5,980 bases of DNA, from NCBI GenBank assembly GCA_029210225.1, contig JARGOJ010000036.1:15202-21181 (forward strand), given 5' to 3'. A program made the translations under genes and the position numbers. The notes beneath the pieces were generated by a model. That model ran no database searches, was not told the DNA's origin, and worked only from the letters and a program-made list of their open reading frames with translations. Shown in pieces: positions 1 through 5,386 of the stretch. The number at the start of each line of letters is the position of its first letter. Position 1 is the first letter of the stretch. Source of the DNA: Planctomycetota bacterium. Lineage in GTDB: Bacteria > Planctomycetota > J058 > JARGOJ01.

Positions 1-1923
1 CGCACCAACGGCAGCTTCATAGGCTTCCCGTGGGCTCTTATCACCTAGTCTCGTGTATTCTTCCCAGGCATTGATCAGTTGGATCTCTGTCAATTTCGAC
101 GAAGCGTCAACCGCCGCAATCTGCGCTTTTTCCTTTGCGGCCTTCTCATTCTCCTGAGCAGCTTGAGCTTTATTCTTTGCAGCCTTTTCGTTCTTCTCCG
201 CAGCTTGAGCTTTATTCCGCTCCCGAACTGCAACGTCCTCCCGATCTTCTGCTCTTGTCCATTCCCGATAAGTGAAAAAACAACCCGCTGATACAGCCAC
301 AAGAACTAGTAAAACCGCTCCAATGATCGTCCCCCTCAAGCGCTTCGCGGCCTTTTCAACACTGCTCCGCGCTTTTTTTGCTTCGACGACACGCTGCAGC
401 AATCCAGATTGAACCTTTCCCGGTTTCAATTTACTGACCTGAGCCTCAGCCAATCCCATATCACCCGCACTCACTGCGAACTCAGCATATTTCTCTCGGG
501 CCTTTTCTTCTCCAATCTGAGCGTCTGAATTCTCTGGCCAGGCTAGTAAGGCTTGCTTGAAACCCGCCACAGCCTCGGCGAAATCCGCATTCAATTGATT
601 CCGCTCCTTCGCCTTCAATTCCTGACCGTCTCCCCCCGACAAGCTCTGTGCACAATTGTTTAACAGGTCCTCCGCTCTTTGAGAAATGGACAGGCTTGCT
701 TTATGGTCCAGATAGGCGTTCAAGGCCTCTCTAAGCTCCTTGACGGTAGCAAAGCGTTCCTCCTGCCTTTTAGCCATGGCCTTTCGGCAGACCTTCTGAA
801 GCTCATCTGGAACGTTTTCAGGGAATTGAGGAGGCTTACTCTCCGACGCCCGAAAAAGGGCCTGACCAGGCCCGGAGTGAGGTGGTTTATCAGTCAGAAT
901 CTCATGAAGAATCGCCCCCAGTAGATAAATATCTGTTTGCGCGCCTAATTTTCCAATGTCACCATCTGCCAATTCAGGAGCACAATAGGCGACGGTTCCA
1001 AAGGGGCGCCCAGGCACCAATTGAGCTTTCAAAAAGCCCCTGGCTCTGTCATTCCCCCTCGCCTCCTCGCTACGAAAATCCAGCGCGATGCCCCAATCCA
1101 TCACCAAGACTTCGCCAAAGCTTCCAATCATCACGTTGTGCGGCTTCAAATCGAGGTGAGCGATGCCTTTTGAATGAGCAAAATCAATGGCATTGCAAAC
1201 CTGTATCAAGGTCCTCAAATGATCTTCTTGGCCAAGAACCTCGACCTTCTTTTCCTCATCAGTGATTTGCGGATGCAATAAGTCTTTCCAACTGTTGCCT
1301 TTGACAAGCTTCATAGCCATCAGCACTTCACCCGTAGACTCCTCCCCATAATCATAGACAGGGACGATGTTGGGATGTTCAAGGAAGCCGTTCGCCATGG
1401 CTTCCACAGTGAATTGCTGGCGAATACTTAAGTCAGAGTTTGGAACTTTGACTGCGATTTCTCGTTCAAGACTGCCTTGGATCGCTCTGTGAACGCTGCC
1501 CATGCCGCCTTTTCCGACTTCCTCCGCCACAGTAATTCTTGAATCGCTTAAAGTGACAATGGTCCCTTCTCCGACAAGGCTCTCCATGGCTTTTGGCAAT
1601 GCAACGACACTGTCGGGCACTGATGTGTCTGTGCCTGAGCGAGTACCCTGAGGCTCCTTTTTTTGAGGACGCGAGGTTTCCAAAGCTGAACGAGTCGCAT
1701 CGAACGACTTAGTTTCAGCGGTTGCCGGGACAGAGGTTCCGAGACCCGATCGCGTCGCCTCGGACTCCTGCATGCCTGTGACCAGCGCTGGTTGAATCGT
1801 CCCCTGACCGCTACGAGTCACTGAAGGGTCAAAATCAACCGTAGGTCTGACTGTTCTTTCCTCTACCGGTTCAGGTCCCACTGTTGATTGACCACTTCTA
1901 GTCGAGTCATGAGAATCCGTCAT
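1..1923 (-). CDS. Membrane-anchored Hanks-type Ser/Thr protein kinase with N-terminal TRSG-repeat tail (C-terminus cut by window edge)
   Basis: Probable signalling kinase that phosphorylates proteins on Ser/Thr; 641 codons are open and continue past the left edge. Residues 1-120 form a low-complexity tail with five TRSGxxTxxP motifs. The kinase domain spans about 130-402: glycine loop GKGGMGSV (137-144), ATP lysine K159 in AVKVP, probable helix-C E174, HPNIVPVYDYG (202-212), catalytic loop HLDLKPHN (256-263; D258, K260, N263), DWG (276-278), APE (315-317), D331 and R390. The catalytic-loop HRD arginine is Leu257, so it is a non-RD kinase. Residues 440-520 are helical and TPR-like. One membrane span lies at about 532-552, followed by an Ala/Lys/Glu-rich coiled coil (570-611), which should lie outside the cytosol. 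The ATG at 1923 has GAGGG (1938-1934) ten bases upstream; an in-frame ATG at 1947 would add eight residues but lacks such a site. The kinase call is firm; its ligand, its targets and the missing C-terminal domain are unknown. Confidence 0.95.
   Translation of the reverse strand, partial: MTDSHDSTRSGQSTVGPEPVEERTVRPTVDFDPSVTRSGQGTIQPALVTGMQESEATRSGLGTSVPATAETKSFDATRSALETSRPQKKEPQGTRSGTDTSVPDSVVALPKAMESLVGEGTIVTLSDSRITVAEEVGKGGMGSVHRAIQGSLEREIAVKVPNSDLSIRQQFTVEAMANGFLEHPNIVPVYDYGEESTGEVLMAMKLVKGNSWKDLLHPQITDEEKKVEVLGQEDHLRTLIQVCNAIDFAHSKGIAHLDLKPHNVMIGSFGEVLVMDWGIALDFRSEEARGNDRARGFLKAQLVPGRPFGTVAYCAPELADGDIGKLGAQTDIYLLGAILHEILTDKPPHSGPGQALFRASESKPPQFPENVPDELQKVCRKAMAKRQEERFATVKELREALNAYLDHKASLSISQRAEDLLNNCAQSLSGGDGQELKAKERNQLNADFAEAVAGFKQALLAWPENSDAQIGEEKAREKYAEFAVSAGDMGLAEAQVSKLKPGKVQSGLLQRVVEAKKARSSVEKAAKRLRGTIIGAVLLVLVAVSAGCFFTYREWTRAEDREDVAVRERNKAQAAEKNEKAAKNKAQAAQENEKAAKEKAQIAAVDASSKLTEIQLINAWEEYTRLGDKSPREAYEAAVGA
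133..216 (-). repeat. Tandem 42-bp (14-residue) coiled-coil repeat in the kinase stalk
   Basis: Two adjacent units encode NKAQAAEKNEKAAK (residues 570-583) and NKAQAAQENEKAAK (584-597). They differ at 6 of 42 bases, and the first 17 bases of each unit are identical. A degenerate third unit starting EKAQIAAV follows at 132-91. Fourteen residues equal two heptads, so adding or losing a unit keeps coiled-coil register. The location just after the membrane span suggests an extracytoplasmic stalk or dimerisation helix. High DNA identity points to a fairly recent duplication, unlike the N-terminal TRSG motifs. Confidence 0.85.
1615..1902 (-). repeat. Five TRSGxxTxxP motifs in the kinase N-terminal tail
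   Basis: Protein-level repeat inside the kinase gene. The copies are TRSGQSTVGP (residues 8-17), TRSGQGTIQP (36-45), TRSGLGTSVP (57-66), TRSALETSRP (77-86) and TRSGTDTSVP (94-103). Starts are 28, 21, 20 and 17 residues apart. Only copy four changes the Gly (to Ala); the second Thr and the Pro are invariant. Arg is encoded by AGA, CGT, CGA, CGT and CGC, and Ser by AGT, AGC, TCG, TCA and TCA, so the DNA copies are diverged while the peptide is kept. Each copy holds two threonines and one serine, which makes them candidate autophosphorylation or docking sites; that role is inference. Confidence 0.9.
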
Positions 1924-2204
1924 TTGCTGTGGTCCCTCTTCGTCCATTGACAAAAGTCTTCACTGACCAAACTAACCTTTTTAGCCAGCTCCCGCGATGT
2001 ATCCGTACTTCGCAACTGAATCAAGTGTTCTGCGAATCGAGAGTGGCCACTGAAATCTCCAGGAGAAATAGACTTCAAGGGCGGCTAAAATTAAATGGAG
2101 CCCCTAAAAAACTAGGTATCATTTGGATTATTGCAGAGTCGGAGAGCACTAAAAAAGAAATGGTCAAATCGCTCCAGAAGCGGAAGGTTCAATCAGACTT
2201 TTGA
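1924..2204. other. Intergenic region upstream of the kinase gene
   Basis: This gap of 281 bases lies between the methyltransferase stop (2205) and the kinase start. It must hold any kinase promoter, but no convincing -35/-10 pair stands out on the minus strand. A 4-bp stem near 2170-2182 followed at a distance by a T-rich run is too weak to call a terminator for the methyltransferase gene. No RNA gene or long repeat is visible. Whether the kinase is co-transcribed with the methyltransferase gene cannot be decided by eye; the gap size argues mildly for its own promoter. Confidence 0.6.
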
Positions 2205-2846
2205 TTAAAACCGGCGATCTCCGCGGCGAACGCAGCGGTTTAGGCAAAGTCCATCTTCTCCATGATAAGTAAGAAGCAGCGCGCCGTCTGAAGCGCAGGC
2301 TTCGAATAGATCGTAGATTAAATGCTGCTCATTCGGCCAAGGATAAGCAAAGATGAGGTCGAAGCTGTCTGCGTCGTAACCAAGCTCCTCGTAGGCGGCT
2401 TCCGCCGATAAATCTAACCAGGCAAACTCCTCTGGAGAGCTGAGGTGACGATGCGATTCTTCAGGGATGAAGCTCCCACAGACGAAGTCGACTTCCACAT
2501 CGAAGTCCTTCGCGAGAGAAATGGACGCGTCCACTAAGTCTGGCAAGACCTCGATGCCGCAGCTTCGAAAACCCACAAGAGTCGCGAGCATCGCTGTGCC
2601 ACCAAAGCCACTTCCCCATTCACAGAACAAACGTCCTGGGGCGAGCCCCGCGCTCTTGAGCCACGACAAACCACGATAGGCCATGCGGAAGTCGCAGGGC
2701 ACGAAGGCAAATATCTCCGCGTCCCTCGGTTCATCCATGAACGCGTCAATACGCTTCTCCGTCTCAACGATCAGACGCTCGACAGCAGATGGAATCTCTA
2801 TGCTTGCAATTTCGTCTTCGGGGAGAGAAATCTCTATGAGACTCAC
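2205..2846 (-). CDS. Class I SAM-dependent methyltransferase-like protein, substrate unknown
   Basis: A 213-residue protein with a Rossmann-type methyltransferase core. After a roughly 65-residue N-terminal helical part come motif I as RLFCEWGSGFGG (72-83), an acidic strand end GIE (97-99) expected to contact the SAM ribose, VCGSFIPE (122-129) at motif III, and motif IV FDLIFAYPWPNEQ (162-174), then a closing LLLTYHGEDGL strand (190-200). The YPWP at the motif IV position resembles the (D/N)PPY-like sites of amino-group methyltransferases, but this is not enough to name a substrate. The GTG start is chosen because GGAG lies nine bases upstream and the first in-frame ATG would remove 36 residues. 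It is 250 bases downstream of nadA on the same strand, with a hairpin between, so coupling to NAD synthesis is uncertain. A non-methylating Rossmann protein is the main alternative. Confidence 0.75.
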   Translation of the reverse strand: MSLIEISLPEDEIASIEIPSAVERLIVETEKRIDAFMDEPRDAEIFAFVPCDFRMAYRGLSWLKSAGLAPGRLFCEWGSGFGGTAMLATLVGFRSCGIEVLPDLVDASISLAKDFDVEVDFVCGSFIPEESHRHLSSPEEFAWLDLSAEAAYEELGYDADSFDLIFAYPWPNEQHLIYDLFEACASDGALLLTYHGEDGLCLNRCVRRGDRRF

Positions 2847-2855
2847 GCTATGTTT

Positions 2856-2859
2856 CTCC
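2856..2859 (-). promoter_or_regulatory. Ribosome binding site deciding the GTG start of the methyltransferase
   Basis: On the minus strand TGGAGAAACATAGC directly precedes GTG at 2846. GGAG is nine bases from the start codon, the same spacing as in nadA. This supports the GTG over the downstream ATG at residue 37 and over initiation further upstream. Confidence 0.65.
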
Positions 2860-3029
2860 AGGTCGAATCAATAAGGGCCGTTCAGATCATAGAGGGTCCT
2901 CCGTCCCTTGTGAACTGGCAGGAATCGATAATCATATCCCTCGAAAAATAGGCCCATGGCTTTGCCTAGATCCGAGCTCAATTCGAAGTAAGGAACTGTT
3001 CTTTTTCTATCAAGGTTCCAAAATTGAGA

Positions 3030-3059
3030 ATAGCCCAATGGACAAATCCATTGAGCTAT
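3030..3059 (-). terminator. 13-bp hairpin just after nadA, candidate terminator or RNA-stabilising stem
   Basis: On the minus strand ATAGCTCAATGGA, loop TTTG, TCCATTGGGCTAT forms an uninterrupted 13-bp stem with one G-U pair. It begins 38 bases after the nadA stop. On the plus strand the same position would be a C-A mismatch, so the structure favours nadA-strand RNA. The following bases, TCTCAATTTTGG, are only modestly T-rich, so intrinsic termination may be weak. It could instead protect the nadA 3' end or set nadA versus methyltransferase expression. Confidence 0.55.
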
Positions 3060-3096
3060 CAAATTGCAAAGTAGGTTGTTGCCGACAGGTTGGGAA

Positions 3097-4065
3097 TCAG
3101 CGACCGATCGCCAACATGTTCTCGATGGCTCTGCGAGCAGCCGGCACGATCGCGGGATCGACGACCACCTCGGGACTGCCATCCCTAAGACACGCTTCAA
3201 GCTTGTCCATCGTGTTGAGACCCATGTGGGGACAGTGGACGCAGCTCGCGCAGGACGCCTCCCCTGGGGCAGGAATTCCCGGCGCTGGGAGATAGATATT
3301 TGTTGGACCTTCGCGCCGCAAGCGGTGGATCATATTGGCTTCGGTGCCGACGATAAACTTTTGATTGCTGTGCTTCTTGGCGATCGCGACCATGCCGGCC
3401 GTCGAGAGCACCTCGTCCGCGAGATCTAAAATTCCGTCGACACACTCAGGATGCGCGATCGTAATCGCGTCGGGGTGTTCCTGCTTCAAGAACATGAGAT
3501 CCCGGCGAGATATTGACTCGTGCACCGAACAGCTGCCGTTCCATAGTGTCATTTCCCGGCCCGTTTGCTTCTTTAGCCATGAGCCGAGGTGAAAATCGGG
3601 GACGAAGAGGATGTGCTTGTCTTTTGGCGCTTGCTCGACCACTTTGACCGCGTTCCCGCTGGTGCAGCAAACATCGGTGAGGGCCTTCACGCCGGCGGAG
3701 CAGTTGACGTAGGCGATAGTGTAGATTTCTTGGTTGAGCTTGGCGCGAAGGTGATCTTGATAGGCCTTCAGCATCTCGGCCGTACAACCCTCAGCGAGGC
3801 TACAGCCAGCGTCTAAATCAGGGAGTAGGACTGTCTTGTTGGGGTTGAGGAGCTTTGCGGTCTCGGCCATGAAGTGGACGCCGCAGAAGACAATGGTGTC
3901 GCAGTCGATTTCGGCGCTCTTTCGAGCCAACTCAAGGCTATCACCGAGGAAATCCGCGACTTCCTGAATCTCGCTCTCTTGATAGTTGTGAGCAAGAATA
4001 ATGGCGTTACGCTCTTTCTTGAGCTCCGCGATTCGCTCTTCGATCGATACTGTTTGGCTTGTCAT
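3097..4065 (-). CDS. nadA: Quinolinate synthase NadA
   Basis: Condenses iminoaspartate with dihydroxyacetone phosphate to quinolinate, the second step of de novo NAD synthesis from aspartate, in the cytosol with a [4Fe-4S] cluster. The 322-residue protein matches the family along its length: AHNYQ (25-29), GDSLELAR (41-48), HFMAETAKLLNP (64-75), AGCSLAEGC, TSGNAV, a PDFHLG strand, HPEC and GTEANMIHRL (240-249). By alignment to family pattern, cluster ligands are C88 (AGCSLA), C208 (HPEC) and C278, the last in a CASCVHC triad (C272, C275, C278) as in the longer E. coli-like NadA forms. The ATG at 4065 is preceded by GGAGG with a nine-base gap; an upstream ATG at 4092 would add nine residues but lies before that site. 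No nadB or nadC is in the window. The gene is divergent from the deacetylase and may be the first gene of a minus-strand unit. Confidence 0.97.
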   Translation of the reverse strand: MTSQTVSIEERIAELKKERNAIILAHNYQESEIQEVADFLGDSLELARKSAEIDCDTIVFCGVHFMAETAKLLNPNKTVLLPDLDAGCSLAEGCTAEMLKAYQDHLRAKLNQEIYTIAYVNCSAGVKALTDVCCTSGNAVKVVEQAPKDKHILFVPDFHLGSWLKKQTGREMTLWNGSCSVHESISRRDLMFLKQEHPDAITIAHPECVDGILDLADEVLSTAGMVAIAKKHSNQKFIVGTEANMIHRLRREGPTNIYLPAPGIPAPGEASCASCVHCPHMGLNTMDKLEACLRDGSPEVVVDPAIVPAARRAIENMLAIGR

Positions 4066-4074
4066 AGCGCTTAT

Positions 4075-4079
4075 CCTCC
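4075..4079 (-). promoter_or_regulatory. Ribosome binding site fixing the nadA start
   Basis: The minus strand reads CGGAGGATAAGCGCTATG, giving a full GGAGG nine bases before the ATG at 4065. Because this site lies inside the reading frame that opens at 4092, the shorter protein is the better start. Confidence 0.8.
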
Positions 4080-4105
4080 GTTCAACAATCATTCAATCAG
4101 GCCGC

Positions 4106-4138
4106 AGCCTTGTCCCCGCCAAGAACGGGAATCAAGCT
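4106..4138. promoter_or_regulatory. Imperfect inverted repeat in the nadA / deacetylase divergent region
   Basis: AGCCTTG and CCCG on the left pair with CGGG and CAAGCT on the right, with a bulged C, a 2x3 internal loop and a seven-base loop CCAAGAA. It sits 41-73 bases upstream of the nadA start. It could be an operator for a repressor controlling one or both divergent genes, or a leader hairpin in nadA mRNA. No match to a known NAD-responsive operator is recognised. Confidence 0.3.
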
Positions 4139-4164
4139 TTTATCTTCCAGGGAAAAAAATACAA
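4137..4164 (-). promoter_or_regulatory. Weak sigma70-like promoter candidate for nadA
   Basis: On the minus strand TTGTAT (4164-4159) is followed after 16 bases by TAAAAG (4142-4137); each hexamer keeps four of six consensus bases. Transcription would start near 4130, inside the inverted repeat at 4106-4138. The match is weak, and promoter rules in this group are poorly known. Confidence 0.25.
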
Positions 4165-4215
4165 GCTATTCTTTGGAAAAGTCCCACCACGCTTCTCAAA
4201 GGACCGAGCACAACG

Positions 4216-5241
4216 ATGACCCTTGATACTCGCCTCTACATTCACCCGACCATGACCCTGCACGATCCTGGGCATGGGCACCCCGAATCTCCTCAGCGCT
4301 TGAAAACCCTCTATCAGAGCTTGGAGGAATCACCAATATCCGGAACAGCCTTTGTTCAGGCAACCCCAGCGAGCAAGGAAGCGATCGCTCGTATCCACCA
4401 GGAGCACCACATACAACACATTGAAGAAGCCCGAGGTCGGCAGAGTTCTTTAGACGCCGACACCAGCACCTCAGAGAAGAGCGTCGAAGCCGCCTATCTC
4501 GCTGCGGGCGCGGGTGTTCAAGTTATCGACGACTTGCTCTCTGGCCAGACAAAGACAGGATTTGTTCTTTCGAGACCTCCCGGGCATCACGCCGAGGCGG
4601 ATCGCGTCATGGGCTTTTGCCTCTTTAACACCATCGCCGTCGCTGCGGCCCAAGCGCGATCGAAGGGCATCGAACGCATCTTGATCGTCGATTGGGATGT
4701 TCATCATGGGAACGGGACCCAGCACAGCTTCTATGAAGACCCCTATGTTCTAGTTTTCAACACTCACCAATTCCCCTTCTACCCAGGCACCGGGCGGCAT
4801 AGCGAGGTCGGCGGCGGTGATGGCCGGGGCTTTACTGTGAATTGTCCATTGCCAGCAGGAATGGCCGACGGCGACTATCTAAAGGTCTTCGAGGAAGTTC
4901 TGGTGCCGGTTGCCGAGTCGTATAAGCCGCAGTTGATTTTAGTTTCCGCTGGCTTCGACGCTCATATTCGCGACCCCCTAGGAGCGATGAATGTCTCCGA
5001 GGATGGCTACGCTGACTTGTGCGGGATGGTTCTGAATCTGGCGCAGAGATTTTCAGATGGTCGCCTCGCGTTGTTTTTGGAGGGAGGATATGACCTTCAA
5101 GGACTCGAAAAAAGTGTACGATCTTGTATACAAGTTTTAACTGGGAAGACACCGCCGCAGATCAAAGCATCGGCCCAGAAGGGCGGAGACAAAGCGATTG
5201 AATTTGCTCGTGCGGCTCAAGCTCCTTATTGGTCTCTCTGA
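4216..5241 (+). CDS. Zinc-dependent histone deacetylase / AcuC-family deacetylase
   Basis: Hydrolyses an acetyl-amide, probably acetyl-lysine in proteins or an acetylated polyamine, in the cytosol. The 341-residue protein spans a full arginase-fold deacetylase domain: N-terminal YIHPTMTLHDPGHGHPESPQRL-type opening (8-29), RPPGHHAE (120-127) with the H124-H125 charge-relay pair, GFCLFNTIAVA (133-143), DWDVHHGNGTQ (159-169) with zinc ligands D161 and H163, THQFPFYPGTG (183-193), SAGFDAH (244-250) with zinc ligand D248, and LEGGYDL (288-294) with transition-state Tyr292. All catalytic residues are present. The EGGY form and the PFYPGTG loop fit class II-like bacterial deacetylases better than class I. 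The ATG at 4216 is used because the family usually begins a few residues before the YxHP segment; AAAGGA lies 12 bases upstream, a rather long gap. The frame stays open leftward to 3874, antisense to nadA, without homology. The exact substrate is unknown. Confidence 0.95.
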   Translation: MTLDTRLYIHPTMTLHDPGHGHPESPQRLKTLYQSLEESPISGTAFVQATPASKEAIARIHQEHHIQHIEEARGRQSSLDADTSTSEKSVEAAYLAAGAGVQVIDDLLSGQTKTGFVLSRPPGHHAEADRVMGFCLFNTIAVAAAQARSKGIERILIVDWDVHHGNGTQHSFYEDPYVLVFNTHQFPFYPGTGRHSEVGGGDGRGFTVNCPLPAGMADGDYLKVFEEVLVPVAESYKPQLILVSAGFDAHIRDPLGAMNVSEDGYADLCGMVLNLAQRFSDGRLALFLEGGYDLQGLEKSVRSCIQVLTGKTPPQIKASAQKGGDKAIEFARAAQAPYWSL

Positions 5242-5290
5242 CTTTCGGAACCTCCTTCGTAAGAATTCGTTCCTAGGATCAGGGATGTCT

Positions 5291-5318
5291 TTGACGACTG
5301 GTCTCAAGTCGTTAGGAT
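5291..5318 (+). promoter_or_regulatory. Promoter-like hexamers upstream of the beta-propeller gene
   Basis: TTGACG (5291-5296) and TAGGAT (5313-5318) are 16 bases apart and match sigma70 consensus at 5 and 4 of 6 positions. They would start transcription about 60 bases before the ATG at 5387. The pair overlaps the palindrome at 5292-5314, so one sequence may serve as promoter with operator, or only as a terminator. Confidence 0.25.
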
Positions 5319-5329
5319 TCTCTTTCTTA
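5292..5329 (+). terminator. Candidate rho-independent terminator after the deacetylase gene
   Basis: TGACGACT, loop GGTCTCA, AGTCGTTA forms an 8-bp stem with one G-U pair, followed by the pyrimidine-rich stretch ATTCTCTTTCTT. It starts 51 bases after the deacetylase stop. The stem is short and the T run is interrupted, so strength is uncertain. Confidence 0.4.
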
Positions 5330-5373
5330 AATTTTCGGCTGTCTGCCACAACCTTCTTAGTGATTACTCATCT

Positions 5374-5380
5374 AAGGGAG
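5374..5380 (+). promoter_or_regulatory. Ribosome binding site of the beta-propeller gene
   Basis: AAGGGAG lies six bases before ATG 5387 and fixes that start, just ahead of a signal peptide. Confidence 0.7.
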
Positions 5381-5386
5381 ACACGT

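Larger units (their letters stand above)
2847..3096 (-). other. Intergenic region nadA to methyltransferase, with an unassigned open frame
   Basis: Apart from the hairpin at 3030-3059, this stretch holds an open frame on the minus strand ending in TGA at 2868-2870. The whole intergenic part of that frame lacks stops, and it is in the same phase as the methyltransferase. The only internal ATG (2957) would give a 29-residue peptide beginning MGLFFEGYDY and ending YDLNGPY, with only a weak AGG upstream. It could be a small peptide, the remnant of an older gene, or chance. I do not recognise it and do not call a gene. Confidence 0.4.

Noticed and set aside
1929..2204. 91-residue plus-strand open frame in the gap upstream of the kinase
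   Set aside because: It starts at a GTG next to the kinase start with no ribosome site, has no recognisable domain, and occupies the place where the kinase promoter must be.
2165..2204. Terminator after the methyltransferase gene
   Set aside because: The only stem is 4 bp (CGCT/AGCG), and the T-rich run is about 15 bases away.
2868..2870. TGA as a recoded codon joining the upstream frame to the methyltransferase
   Set aside because: nadA and the deacetylase end at TGA at family-typical lengths, there is a good ribosome site for GTG 2846, and no selenocysteine element is evident.
2868..3200. 110-residue minus-strand frame as a full gene
   Set aside because: Its first third overlaps nadA coding sequence in another frame, and no start with a ribosome site exists; only the intergenic open part is noted.
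4133..4180. Approximate direct repeat CAAGCTTTTATCTT / CAAGCTATTCTTTGG
   Set aside because: Short, gapped and in an AT-rich stretch; consistent with chance.
3874..4215. 114-codon in-frame extension of the deacetylase upstream of ATG 4216
   Set aside because: It lies mostly antisense to nadA and has no deacetylase-like sequence; the family normally starts just before the YxHP segment.
3097..5241. Functional link between NAD synthesis and deacetylation
   Set aside because: The deacetylase is the zinc-dependent HDAC type, not an NAD-dependent sirtuin, so adjacency gives no direct biochemical connection.
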